Assembly (NCBI GenBank): GCA_031286165.1
Contig: JAITUU010000053.1
Coordinates: 1-50,804 of the forward strand
Reading direction: 5' to 3'
Length of the DNA: 50,804 nt
Origin: Bacteroidales bacterium
GTDB lineage: Bacteria; Bacteroidota; Bacteroidia; Bacteroidales; UBA1715
Below are positions 9,201 to 17,641 of the stretch, one piece after another (position 1 is the stretch's first letter; every line of letters begins with the position of its first letter). The notes under the pieces are model-generated. The model searched no databases, was not told where the DNA came from, and saw only the letters and a list, made by a program, of their open reading frames with translations. A program made the position numbers and the translations under genes.

Positions 9201-12200
9201 ATACCTACACCGTAGTAACCCCTATTACATTGCAAAACCCAACAACTGACCGCACAGGCTATACCTTTGGCGGCTGGTACGCAGAATCAACCTTTGCAAG
9301 CAAAATCGAAACCCTCACTATTGGCAATACCGATGTGTGGGCAAAATGGAATCCTATTACCTACACCATTACCTTCGATGTTAATGGCGCGAACTTACCA
9401 ATCCCTAACAAGAAAACCTTCGATGTTACAACCGAAACCTTTACGTTGTTATCTCCCGGAGAAAGAGACGGTTATACCTTTGGCGGTTGGTACACAACTT
9501 CCGGCGATACTTTTGTGAAACACTATTCTACCATAACAAAAGGCAGTGTAACAGAAAATTTAGTCCTTCGCGCTGCATGGAACCCTAAAACCTATCACAT
9601 TACTTACAAAGACCTGAACGGTACTACACACTCCAATCAATCAACGTATTACACCACTGAGGTAGTAAGTTTGACAAAACCAACTACCGCTCCTGCAGGC
9701 TACGAATTTGCAGGTTGGCACAATGGAGTTGAAATAATTACAAAAATCCAAGATGTAATTGATGATATAACTCTCACTGCGAAGTGGAAACCTATTGAAT
9801 ACAGCATTACCTACACCAACCTTGAAGGAACAACGACTACCAATACTACCAAATACACCATTGAAAGCGAAACCTTTGCTGTAACTCCGCCAAGTTCTCG
9901 CACAGGCTATCATTTTATAGCGTGGTACCTCAATGGCTTAGGAATTACCCAAATTGAAAAAGGCAGTATCACCGGCGATTTGACTTTGTCGGCAAAATGG
10001 GACCCTATTACATACTACATTACCTACAATGCCAATGCAGAAAATATGTCGAATCCTGCTACTCAAACCTACAACATTGAAATGCCAACCTTTAATGTAC
10101 CTACTCTCTATCGTACCGGCTACGTATTTGACGGCTGGTTTAATTCGGCAAACGAAAAAATTGAACAAATCGCACAAGGTTCTACCGGCGATACTACTCT
10201 CACGGCAAAATGGAATCCTATTAAATATACCATTACTTACAATGCCAACGGCGGCACGGTAAATCCTGCAAAAACCGAATACAGCATAGAAACAGTAAAT
10301 AATCTAACACTACCCACTCCCACACGCGATGCTTATACGTTCGCCGGCTGGTACGATGGCACAACAAAAATCGAAACAATCCAACTTTCAACCGGTAATA
10401 TAACTCTAACAGCACAATGGGACCCTATTACCTACACCATTACCTACCACGATACTTTTGAAGTTACAAACCCCAACCCCTCCAATTTTACCATAGAAAC
10501 ACCTTCCTTTACACTACAAAACATTTCGCGCGAAGGTTATACGTTTGATGGTTGGAAATACAACGGCATCAAAAACAATCGTATTTTAAAAGGTTCTTGG
10601 GGTGATTTACACGTATATGCACTATGGATTATTAACAATTACACTATTACCTATCACTTAGGCAATGGCGTAAATGCAAGTGAAAATAAAGATTCATATA
10701 CCGTAGAATCTATCTTTGCTCTGCAAAATCCAAGTCGTGCAGGCTACAATTTTGAGGCTTGGTTTACCGATGCCGATTTCACAAACGCTTTTACAGGTCT
10801 TACCAACGGAAATGTAGATGTATATGCAAAATGGAATCCTATTGAATACACTATTACGTTCGATACCAAAACCACAGAAGTAGTAAATTCTATCAAATAC
10901 ACGATTGAAAGTAACGATATTGCAGTACCTACGCTCTCTCGCAACGGTTACTCGTTTGACGGATGGTTTAATGCAGCGAATACCAAAGTTGAAAAAATTG
11001 CAAAAGCTTCTACCGGCGACACTACTCTAACTGCGAAATGGCAAATAATTGACTACAACGTTACTTACAACAGCAATGTTGTTGCTTTACCCAATCCTCC
11101 CGAACAACCTTTCACTGTGGAAACAGAAACCTTTGCTGTTGCAAGCATTTCTCGCGATGGATATGAATTTTTAGGATGGTTTGACGGCAACACCAAAGTT
11201 ACGGAAATTGCGCAAGGAACATACCGAAATATTGCTTTACTTGCTCAATGGGAAACAATTCCCTACTACATTACCTACCACAACGTGGAAAATGCCGATA
11301 ATTATCACAACGTACCTTCGTACACCATAGAAAGCGAAGTTACATTGAACGCAGCAACGAAAAACGGCTACGACTTTATGGGTTGGTTTAGCGATGCTGC
11401 TTTCACGCACCCTATCGCAAGCATAGCACTTGGCTCTACCGGCAATACCGATGTGTATGCACAATGGAAACTACACACCTACACAATTACCTACGTTAAT
11501 TCACATGAAGAAGTGAACAATCCGAATCAAACTGAATACGACATTACAAGTCCTACCATTAGTTTACAAAATCTCGAAGACCTTGTAGATGCTGATTTCT
11601 TAGGCTGGTTTACTTCTATGGATTTCAACAATCAAATTACCGAAATTCCTGCCGCTTCGTATAGCGATATTACTCTCTACGCCAAATGGAGTGATATTAC
11701 AGTATTCAGCATTACCTACAACTACACCTACAATACCGCAAACGGAAATCCCAACCAATACACAAAAGGCTATCCTTATACCTTCCTACCGCTCAGCGGA
11801 CGCATAGGCTACGATTTTACCGCTTGGAAAGATAGCAACGGTGATACTGTTGTTACTCGTATTGAAACAACCACCGTAGGTGAATTACACCTCGATGCAC
11901 AGTGGACACCAACGCAATACAGTATTTCCTATAAAAACATAGAAAATGCCGATAACTCTGCAAATTCACTATCTTCGTACACCATTGAAGACAAAGTTAC
12001 GCTGCAAGACATTGAACGTAAGGGTTACAATTTCTTGGGCTGGACAAACGAAAACGGCGAAACAATTACCGAAATTCCGCAAGGAACTATTGGCGATAAA
12101 ACAATAACTGCTCAATGGGCTGCAATTCCATACAGCATTAGCTACCCAAACACGAACCTGTCGGAAACCGATTATACCATTGAAACAGAAACCTTCTCAT

Positions 12201-14758
12201 TACCTATTCCTACTCGCGTAGGCTACGATTTTACCGGCTGGGTTGATGCCGAAAACAATGCTATTAGCAAAGTAGAAAAAGGTTCAATCGGAAATTTCTC
12301 TGTATTTGCACAATGGACACCTACCGTTTATGACGTTGAATACAACAACGTGAAAGAAGAAGAACATTCTAATCCTGCAACCTACACCATAGGAACAGCC
12401 TTTGCCTTCCAAGCACCCAATAATCGCGCAGGGTACTCCTTTACAGGCTGGTATAGCGATGCTGCTTTCACGCAATCTATCGAAGAAATCCCAACAGGTT
12501 CTACCGGAACCGTTGTGGTATTTGCACAATGGCGAACTATTCCATACAACATTACCTACGCCAACAGCGAACTTGCTGACGGAACCTACACCATTGAAAA
12601 CGAAATCGTATTACAAGCGGATCCGGCTCGCTCAGGTTATGAATTTACAGGCTGGGTAAACGAAACCGGCGAAACAATTACCAACATTGAAAAAGGTTCT
12701 ACCGGCAATGTAGTAGTAACTGCGCAATGGATTGCTACGCAATACAGCATTGAATACCGCAATACCGAAGGAGTAAGTCATACGAATCCAAAAAACTATA
12801 CCATAGAAAGTGAAATTACCTTACAACCGCTCGTTCGCTCCGGTTACTATTTCAATGGTTGGTTTACCGATGCTGCACTCACAAAACCTATCAGCACCAT
12901 TGCCAAAGGAAGTACCGAAAAAATAGTGCTTTACGCACAATGGACTGCAATCTACATTCCTACCTACGCAGTTACTATCCATAGCCGTGCAGACGATGCC
13001 GAAGGCGAAGGCGACTACCAAGAAGGCGATGAAGTAACTATTTTTGCAGGAACTGCACCCGAAGGTTTCAAATTTGCACAATGGACAGTAGAAACAGAAA
13101 ATGTAGAATTAGACGATGCCACCCAAGCAAGTACTAACTTCACTATGCCTGCCGAAGATGTTACGCTTACCGCCGTGTTTGAACCTATCAGCATCGTTAT
13201 CAACGAAAGTTTCACCGGTCGCTACAATGGCACGTTGGATATAGATGTGTTTGTACCTGATGAAACTAACGTGTCAATACCATATCAAAGTGTTATTCTT
13301 ACGCAAAATTTGCAAGACGGCACTTACTCGTTCAGCATATTGAATTTCGTATTCCCTATGGGAGAAGGATTGGAAATTCCTCTCGGTAATTTAGAAGTAA
13401 GCGGCATTGCTGCCGAAATTGACGAAGACAACAATGTAATACTTACCAAAGGCGGCGTATCTGCCGGACCTGCAATTGAAATGCTGGGCGGATTAGGAAC
13501 GCTTATTCACCTCAACGAAGCATCTGTTATCAACGGTGAACTGTATCTCGATTTAAGCGTGGACTTAGATGTGGAAGGTGCCGAAGAATTGGGAACAGTA
13601 GCCAACGTATTCTTCAACGGAACGCGCGATGCCAATGCCTTTACCATAACTATCAACAGCCCTGCTGCCAATGCCACAGGACAAGGCGTATATGCACAAG
13701 GCGATGCGGTGAGCGTATTTGCAGGAACAGCACCGCAAGGAATGAAATTTGTATCGTGGCGAGTAGATGCCGGAAGCATAAAAACTACCGAACTTACCCA
13801 AGAAACTATTTCTTTCACCATGCCGGCAGAAAACGTGAGCCTTACCGCAGTGTTTGAACCAACCAACTCTATTACCGGTCGCTACAACGGACTTATGGAA
13901 GTAGAAGTAATTGAGCCTACTCCCGACAATGTTGAAATGCCCGACCAAAACGTTATTGTTTCACAAAATTCCGATGGCACTTACTCTATCAGCATATTGG
14001 ATTTCGTATTCATGAATGCAATTTCACTCGGCAATTTGGAAGTAAGCGGTATTACTGCACAGGTTGATGACAACAACAAAGTACTATTCTCAAAAAGTGG
14101 CGTATCTGCCGGACCTGTAATAGAAGATTTAGGCAATTTGGGAACACTTATTCACTTCAACGAAGCCTATATTCTCAACGGCGAATTGTATCTCAATTTG
14201 AGCGTGGACTTAGATGGTGGCGAAGAAATGGGTGTTGTGCCTGTTGCCAATGTAATTTTCAACGGAAAACGTGCAATTACCGAAGAACTAACCTACGCAG
14301 TTAGCATTATCAGCCCCGCTGCCGATGCTACTGCAAGCAGAAGTTATGGTGCCGGTGTACCTGTTACCATTTTTGCAGGAACTGCACCTGCCGGTCAGCA
14401 ATTCTCTCATTGGACTATTGAACCAAGCACAGTAGTGTTGGCAAGTGCCACAAGTGCAACCACCACCTTTACCATGCCTGCCGAAGCAGTTACGCTCACC
14501 GCGAATTTTGAAACCATTACCGATTTTACACCGCAAAGCACTCCTACTCTTGTAGTGTATCCAAATCCGGTAATTACTACACTTCACATTGGCGGCGTTA
14601 GCGTGGAAAAAGCACTGATTTACAGCGTAACCGGCGTAAAAGTAGCCGAAACCAATGCAAACGAAATCAACGTGGCGCAGTTGGCAAACGGCACATACAC
14701 CGTTGTAGTGAAAACCAAAGAAGGACGAACACTCAAACAAGCGTTTATAAAACAATAA
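6227..14758 (+). CDS. Giant T9SS-secreted repeat protein: PCMD, FN3/Ig, 20 InlB repeats, calycin-like
   Basis: A 2843-residue surface protein, probably an adhesin- or glycan-related stalk; the role is inferred. Order: signal peptide 1-24 (LNYNTFAQ); PCMD-like domain about 28-245 (NGDFEQW, GKPDSLTVWVKYVPK, SLYVDDMLMIY); Ig-like, FN3 and Big2-like domains about 246-826; twenty Listeria-Bacteroides (InlB B/Flg_new) repeats at 827-2239, each about 70 residues, starting YTITY and ending AxW; a divergent InlB domain at about 2245; then calycin-like, divergent InlB, calycin-like, divergent InlB; and a T9SS type A sorting domain over the last 75 residues (LVVYPNPVITTLHI, ending AFIKQ). The frame is intact throughout. 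It shares the PCMD domain with the gene at 1999 and the calycin-like domain with that at 4298. A terminator follows at once. Confidence 0.9.
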   Translation: MKKNKLITIAMIFIAALLNYNTFAQQQVINGDFEQWEIVSGSEQEPVQWSSFRTCDGALKTSAAAKKVTNSIHKRPYSQGSQSAVIWSNSVLGVVANGNLTTGQIQANSISAANVTNNNTTKRSLLAHNMPFTGKPDSLTVWVKYVPKTVSNQARISAIIHGDADYRDPNNNNDGIEDYVVGKAALDYSATSTKDWQRLKIPFDYNFAHKDPRYILISITTNKTPGGGSSGDSLYVDDMLMIYTPTLTLNTVSSTEKVALYESLRTTKTASIAYTLEGTMSPYNLNKAKNEVIAYLSDINGNFADSTEIGRVTSDISGNLTITIPNGVSFGVNSKIRLWSTNYPMQSKNDIEFYVPIALPASNITSNSVTAHWTDLVTTYGTAPAGFIGYQIAVYDVTGNEVSILTAAPSATSITIPNLSEATYYSYKVRRVSQDAPLFSNAIECITAGSQIMTWNQELETINVNNTTPIPLTATVSSNLPIVYTSSDESVVRVVNGNTLVAAGVGTATITAAQAGTADIASISAAKQITIIPATPVAIESKAANGNNDTNSKANWNAANGAATYTVKLYSAAGELLETAEGISGTSYAFTSLLTEGTPYYFTVTAVNGELQSETVTHSFTTRKNQVITCADVVAVMKTSSGNGNVNFVTINGTANKSITINSVSALDGTATGLTSFTPTKLTSNTGTTAVAAGTINVSANFVGTETILITQLGNDVWMPATTTIIATIRPTNPSGTASTTLNTTGTSFTISGWSQTTGVDGYAIYQSKNDGDFDFVATITPYNATRTYPFNNLAPDTKYVTRIYTIKNDIVSNTYLTNTTTTPKQYTITYNGVNPSEVAGFAEKFTAVTPTIALQNPADRAEDTTFVGWFTNSDFENATQITQIELGTAQNIELYAQWSKPQSFAINYHNAEGVTHGNPTEYQVYSEVTLSDPSREGYTFDGWYSEEECQTAFTGINKHTYGTVNVWAKWNEITYTVTYHNIERAEHANADTYTVVTPITLQNPTTDRTGYTFGGWYAESTFASKIETLTIGNTDVWAKWNPITYTITFDVNGANLPIPNKKTFDVTTETFTLLSPGERDGYTFGGWYTTSGDTFVKHYSTITKGSVTENLVLRAAWNPKTYHITYKDLNGTTHSNQSTYYTTEVVSLTKPTTAPAGYEFAGWHNGVEIITKIQDVIDDITLTAKWKPIEYSITYTNLEGTTTTNTTKYTIESETFAVTPPSSRTGYHFIAWYLNGLGITQIEKGSITGDLTLSAKWDPITYYITYNANAENMSNPATQTYNIEMPTFNVPTLYRTGYVFDGWFNSANEKIEQIAQGSTGDTTLTAKWNPIKYTITYNANGGTVNPAKTEYSIETVNNLTLPTPTRDAYTFAGWYDGTTKIETIQLSTGNITLTAQWDPITYTITYHDTFEVTNPNPSNFTIETPSFTLQNISREGYTFDGWKYNGIKNNRILKGSWGDLHVYALWIINNYTITYHLGNGVNASENKDSYTVESIFALQNPSRAGYNFEAWFTDADFTNAFTGLTNGNVDVYAKWNPIEYTITFDTKTTEVVNSIKYTIESNDIAVPTLSRNGYSFDGWFNAANTKVEKIAKASTGDTTLTAKWQIIDYNVTYNSNVVALPNPPEQPFTVETETFAVASISRDGYEFLGWFDGNTKVTEIAQGTYRNIALLAQWETIPYYITYHNVENADNYHNVPSYTIESEVTLNAATKNGYDFMGWFSDAAFTHPIASIALGSTGNTDVYAQWKLHTYTITYVNSHEEVNNPNQTEYDITSPTISLQNLEDLVDADFLGWFTSMDFNNQITEIPAASYSDITLYAKWSDITVFSITYNYTYNTANGNPNQYTKGYPYTFLPLSGRIGYDFTAWKDSNGDTVVTRIETTTVGELHLDAQWTPTQYSISYKNIENADNSANSLSSYTIEDKVTLQDIERKGYNFLGWTNENGETITEIPQGTIGDKTITAQWAAIPYSISYPNTNLSETDYTIETETFSLPIPTRVGYDFTGWVDAENNAISKVEKGSIGNFSVFAQWTPTVYDVEYNNVKEEEHSNPATYTIGTAFAFQAPNNRAGYSFTGWYSDAAFTQSIEEIPTGSTGTVVVFAQWRTIPYNITYANSELADGTYTIENEIVLQADPARSGYEFTGWVNETGETITNIEKGSTGNVVVTAQWIATQYSIEYRNTEGVSHTNPKNYTIESEITLQPLVRSGYYFNGWFTDAALTKPISTIAKGSTEKIVLYAQWTAIYIPTYAVTIHSRADDAEGEGDYQEGDEVTIFAGTAPEGFKFAQWTVETENVELDDATQASTNFTMPAEDVTLTAVFEPISIVINESFTGRYNGTLDIDVFVPDETNVSIPYQSVILTQNLQDGTYSFSILNFVFPMGEGLEIPLGNLEVSGIAAEIDEDNNVILTKGGVSAGPAIEMLGGLGTLIHLNEASVINGELYLDLSVDLDVEGAEELGTVANVFFNGTRDANAFTITINSPAANATGQGVYAQGDAVSVFAGTAPQGMKFVSWRVDAGSIKTTELTQETISFTMPAENVSLTAVFEPTNSITGRYNGLMEVEVIEPTPDNVEMPDQNVIVSQNSDGTYSISILDFVFMNAISLGNLEVSGITAQVDDNNKVLFSKSGVSAGPVIEDLGNLGTLIHFNEAYILNGELYLNLSVDLDGGEEMGVVPVANVIFNGKRAITEELTYAVSIISPAADATASRSYGAGVPVTIFAGTAPAGQQFSHWTIEPSTVVLASATSATTTFTMPAEAVTLTANFETITDFTPQSTPTLVVYPNPVITTLHIGGVSVEKALIYSVTGVKVAETNANEINVAQLANGTYTVVVKTKEGRTLKQAFIKQ
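8705..12943 (+). repeat. Twenty coding repeats (InlB B/Flg_new type)
   Basis: Twenty consecutive protein repeats of about 70 residues, counted by the recurring start (Y-x-I-x-Y/F), the middle motif GY-x-F-x-GW, and the end AQW or AKW. They have diverged in DNA sequence, so this is an old expansion and not a recent tandem duplication. Confidence 0.88.
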
Positions 14759-14775
14759 GTTTTACACCTATTTCT

Positions 14776-14817
14776 CAAAAAAGGATTGGATTCGCACGGG
14801 TTCAATCCTTTTTTTTG
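14776..14817 (+). terminator. Rho-independent terminator of the giant gene
   Basis: Stem AAAAAAGGATTG paired with CAATCCTTTTTT around a short loop, ending in a run of T, 20 bases after the stop codon. Confidence 0.88.
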
Positions 14818-14897
14818 CCAAAATTTCTCATATCAAACACAAAAAACACTACCTTTGTTTTGTTCATTTGCAAAAAATGAATTGCTTCATTTCTCGC

Positions 14898-14929
14898 AAC
14901 GGCGTAGCCCTCACCGAAAGGTAATGACG
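14898..14929 (+). repeat. Dispersed 30-bp intergenic repeat, copy 2
   Basis: AACGGCGTAGCCCTCACCGA followed by AAGGTAATGACG; same family as 3251-3280. Confidence 0.8.
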
Positions 14930-14964
14930 AAGGAATAAATGAATTACGACCACCAAAGGCGAAA

Positions 14965-14993
14965 GCGTCATTGCGAACAAAGTGAAGCAATCT
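14965..14993 (+). repeat. Dispersed GTCATTGCGAAC...GAAGCAATC element
   Basis: GTCATTGCGAAC, six bases, then TGAAGCAATCT. A near-identical copy is at 47419-47447 and an inverted, more divergent one at 47358-47383. It lies in the upstream extension of the YggS frame and argues against the earlier start codon there. Confidence 0.8.
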
Positions 14994-15022
14994 CAGTTAC
15001 TCCGTTATTCAGTTATTACAAT

Positions 15023-15685
15023 ATGTCCATAGCCCAAAACATACAGCACATTCAAACCGGATTGCCGCCTACTGCACACTTGGTAGCAGTTTCCAAAACC
15101 TTTCCCGAAAGCCACATTGAGCAGGCATACGCCGCCGGTGTGCGCGATTTTGCCGAAAACAAAGTACAGGAATTAGTGCGCAAATACGAAATCTTGCCCA
15201 AAGATATTCGTTGGCATTTTATAGGGCATTTGCAAACAAACAAAATCAAATACATCGCGCCCTTTGTACACCTCATTCATGGTGTTGATTCTTTGAAACT
15301 CCTTGTGGCTATCAATAAGGAAGCGGCAAAATATGGTCGCGTAATTCCCTGTTTATTACAATTTCACATAGCGCAGGAAGACACAAAATTCGGACTTACC
15401 CTCGCCGAAAGCGAAGAACTCTTGCAAAGCGAAGAATACAAAACCTTGCACCATGTAGAAATTCACGGAGTAATGGGTATGGCATCGTTTACCAACAACG
15501 AAGCACAGGTTTCGCGCGAATTTGCCACGCTCGCCGAAATTTTCAATACCCTCAAACAGCGTTTTTTTGCCGATAAACCATACTTTGCAGAACGTTCTAT
15601 GGGAATGTCGCACGACTACCACATAGCCCTGCAACACGGCGCAACCCTCCTTCGCATCGGCTCCTCTATTTTTGGAACTCGCTAA
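15023..15685 (+). CDS. YggS family PLP-binding protein (PLP homeostasis)
   Basis: A 220-residue member of the YggS/PROSC/PLPBP family: single-domain PLP-binding proteins that resemble the barrel of alanine racemase and help control free pyridoxal phosphate. Lys25 in LVAVSK is the expected PLP lysine. Also seen are FAENKVQEL, WHFIGHLQTNK, HGVMGMAS, SMGMSHDY and LRIGSSIFG, all family hallmarks. The frame opens upstream at 14939, but that extension translates dispersed-repeat sequence (RHCEQSEAIS), so I chose the ATG at 15023, which gives the usual family length. A possible TAnnTTTG box (TACCTTTG, 14850-14857) lies upstream, far from the start. The stop codon directly abuts the stop of the convergent gene at 15686, with no terminator between them. 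Confidence 0.92.
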   Translation: MSIAQNIQHIQTGLPPTAHLVAVSKTFPESHIEQAYAAGVRDFAENKVQELVRKYEILPKDIRWHFIGHLQTNKIKYIAPFVHLIHGVDSLKLLVAINKEAAKYGRVIPCLLQFHIAQEDTKFGLTLAESEELLQSEEYKTLHHVEIHGVMGMASFTNNEAQVSREFATLAEIFNTLKQRFFADKPYFAERSMGMSHDYHIALQHGATLLRIGSSIFGTR

Positions 15686-16261
15686 TTAGCGCACCGCACA
15701 ATTCAAGCAATGTTCGCCATTCATTGAACCCGAAAACACATCACCGGCATGAACAGTTACCGAAGAAATTAGGGGCACAAAAAACACATCGCCGATTTTG
15801 TAGGTAAAATACTCCGATGCCTTTGCTATTGCTTGACAGAGAGGTTCTAAGAGCAAGGAAGTTTCTGTATTCAGCAGTATTTTTGCATTGTATTCAAATT
15901 GCAATTTCACCTGTTCGTGTTCCCCAAAAGCCGCTGTGCTGCTACTTACGGCAAAAGAATGGTCGAAACCACGGGCAATATCGCCCGGCAGGGAATTTTT
16001 ATGCAATTCGTGCAAGGCATCTATTGCCGTAAAATTAATAGCAAGCCCGCAATCCTTTATATAGCGCGGCACAAACTGCGCTTCTATGTGTTTTCCTATT
16101 TTATGGAGTTGTACATACATTCCTGCCTGTGCTGAAATATGTTCACTAAAATTTGGAAGATAAAAATCATCGTTATTGCGCAGCAGTGCCGAATCGGGCA
16201 AACACGCAAACGAGAAATTTTGCGAAACGCTAAGCGGTTGCGAAAGTGCTATAATTTTCAT
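15686..16261 (-). CDS. FAH-like protein lacking the metal ligands
   Basis: A 191-residue protein that resembles Bacteroidetes fumarylacetoacetate hydrolase (FAH, YcgM-like) proteins: KIIA at the start, LPDSALLRNNDDFYLPNFSE, GKHI, INFTAIDALHELHKNSLP and ARGFDHSFAV. The usual metal ligands appear lost. The expected Glu-x-Glu after the first block reads Gln45-Ala-Gly47 (SAQAGMYV), the expected Asp of G-I-D-x-T reads Asn76 (AINFT), and the C-terminal FTGTPxG loop is absent (VFFVPLISSV). From memory of the family it is also slightly short. It is probably not a hydrolase and could be a structural or regulatory paralogue. The frame is intact with no sign of decay. The comparison was made from memory, so the family call is moderate. 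Confidence 0.62.
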   Translation of the reverse strand: MKIIALSQPLSVSQNFSFACLPDSALLRNNDDFYLPNFSEHISAQAGMYVQLHKIGKHIEAQFVPRYIKDCGLAINFTAIDALHELHKNSLPGDIARGFDHSFAVSSSTAAFGEHEQVKLQFEYNAKILLNTETSLLLEPLCQAIAKASEYFTYKIGDVFFVPLISSVTVHAGDVFSGSMNGEHCLNCAVR

Positions 16262-16361
16262 GGTTATAACTATTTATTGAACAAAAATATTCGTTTTTTG
16301 CACACCGAACGCAAAAAATACTCGTACTTTGTAACACAATAATAACAATTTCAAAATTACC

Positions 16362-16670
16362 ATGTTACAAACACTTGAAGCACATCACCTATCGGGTATC
16401 ATTATTGGACTTGTTACTTTTTTCATTATCGGAATTTTCCACCCCATAGTGGTAAAAGCCGAATATTATTGGGGCACTCGCTGTTGGTGGATTTTTCTTG
16501 TATTCGGCATTGCCGGAATTGTAACGTCAATTTTCATTGAAAGCCTTATGCTTTCGGCACTCTGCGCCGTTTTTGCCTTCACTTCACTGTGGAGTATCAA
16601 AGAAATTTTTGAACAACAAGAGCGGGTGCACAAAGGCTGGTTTCCCAAAAATCCAAAGCGAAAAGAATAA
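16362..16670 (+). CDS. DUF4491 family membrane protein
   Basis: A 102-residue inner-membrane protein of unknown function. Hydrophobic segments lie at about 10-31, 40-60 and 62-78, and the ends are charged. The phrases IIGLVTFFIIGIFHPIVVKA, EYYWGTRCWWIF, SLWSIKEIFEQQERV and the closing KGWFPKNPKR are what I know as DUF4491, a family found mainly in Bacteroidia. It stands alone between the divergent FAH-like gene and the convergent punA. Confidence 0.88.
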   Translation: MLQTLEAHHLSGIIIGLVTFFIIGIFHPIVVKAEYYWGTRCWWIFLVFGIAGIVTSIFIESLMLSALCAVFAFTSLWSIKEIFEQQERVHKGWFPKNPKRKE

Positions 16671-16710
16671 CGCAGCCGAATCCCACAAGGAAACTTGCAT
16701 GTTTCAATGT

Positions 16711-17535
16711 TCAACTCCCAATTTTCAACTCCATAAGTATATCTGTAAAAATTGCCGTCATATTGGGCAGTGCCTTTTGTGCATTTTCCTGTACTGTGTG
16801 AAATGACGTTTCTACTCCTTGCTGCGCAGTACTACTTTCGTTAGTTACCGCAGCCAGCGCACAGCAACGCATTCCTGCGTGCCGCGCCGCAATCACTTCG
16901 GGCACCGAAGACATTCCCACCACATCGCCGCCCAGCAAGCGAAACATTCTGTACTCCGCCGGAGTTTCGAGCGAAGGTCCGCAGCACGCCACATACACGC
17001 CGCTATGCAACACTATATTCCTTTTTTGTGCACTTTTTTGTGCAAAAAGTATCAATTCTTCGTCATACGCGCGGCTCATATCGGGAAAGCGCACGCCAAA
17101 TTCTTCCCCATTTTTTCCGCGTAGCGGATTATCGAACTGTAAATTGATGTGGTCGCCAATAAGCACAATATCGCCGGTTTTATACGCAGGATTCAGTCCG
17201 CCGGTGGCGTTCGCCAAAAACAAGCATTCCACACCGAGTAATTTCAACACTCGCACCGGAAAAGCAATTTGTTGCATAGAGTAGCCCTCGTAATAATGAA
17301 ATCGCCCTTGCATAATTGCCACCGGCACTTCACACAACGTTCCGAAAATCAAATTTCCGGCGTGTCCTTCCACCGTAGAAACCGGGAAATGCGGAATTTC
17401 GCGATAGGGAATCGTGGCATCTATTTCCACTTGTTCCAGCAGCGAACCCAATCCACTACCCAAAATAAAAGCCACGCGCGGAGTAATAATAGTACGTGAT
17501 TGCAAAAATTCACAACATTCAGAAAATTCTTTCAT
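16711..17535 (-). CDS. punA: Purine nucleoside phosphorylase
   Basis: Cleaves purine nucleosides with phosphate to free base and (deoxy)ribose 1-phosphate, in purine salvage. The 274-residue length fits the trimeric (PNP-I) class. Motifs are GSGLG (26-30), VEGHAGN (56-61), GRFHYYEGY (77-85), NATGGLNP (109-116), CGPSLETPAEYRM, GGDVVGMSSVPEVIAARH and AVTNESS. The initiator ATG at 17535 precedes a normal N-terminus. It is a single-gene unit on the minus strand, bordered upstream by a TTAGCATATTA-type repeat. Confidence 0.95.
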   Translation of the reverse strand: MKEFSECCEFLQSRTIITPRVAFILGSGLGSLLEQVEIDATIPYREIPHFPVSTVEGHAGNLIFGTLCEVPVAIMQGRFHYYEGYSMQQIAFPVRVLKLLGVECLFLANATGGLNPAYKTGDIVLIGDHINLQFDNPLRGKNGEEFGVRFPDMSRAYDEELILFAQKSAQKRNIVLHSGVYVACCGPSLETPAEYRMFRLLGGDVVGMSSVPEVIAARHAGMRCCALAAVTNESSTAQQGVETSFHTVQENAQKALPNMTAIFTDILMELKIGS

Positions 17536-17544
17536 AATTCATTG

Positions 17545-17611
17545 TATTATTAGCATATTAACTCATTGGCATATTAGCATATTAGCACATTAACTTATTA
17601 GCATATTGACA
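17545..17611. repeat. AT-rich tandem words (TTAGCATATTA)
   Basis: Degenerate copies of TTAGCATATTA/ATTAGCACATTAACT run in tandem. The reverse complement, AATATGCTAAT, also appears singly after the genes ending at 3195 and 5050. The run is non-coding and lies between punA and the sigma-54 site. Confidence 0.7.
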
Positions 17612-17625
17612 AAAATACAATTTTC

Positions 17626-17641
17626 TGGCACGCAATTTGCA
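17626..17641 (+). promoter_or_regulatory. Sigma-54 (RpoN) promoter, -24/-12
   Basis: TGGCACGCAATTTGCA matches the RpoN consensus TGGCACG-N4-TTGCA exactly. The GG (17627-17628) and GC (17639-17640) are 10 bases apart, as required. The expected start of transcription is near 17652, followed by a 40-base leader with an AGGAG ribosome site at 17678-17682 and the ATG at 17692. Direction and spacing all fit the downstream gene. Confidence 0.8.

Noticed and set aside
8705..12943. Repeat array considered as CRISPR or recent tandem duplication
   Set aside because: The periodicity is in the protein (about 70 residues) in one open frame, and the DNA is strongly diverged.
14939..15022. 28-codon N-terminal extension of YggS
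   Set aside because: It translates a dispersed repeat element, and YggS proteins start close to the ATG at 15023.
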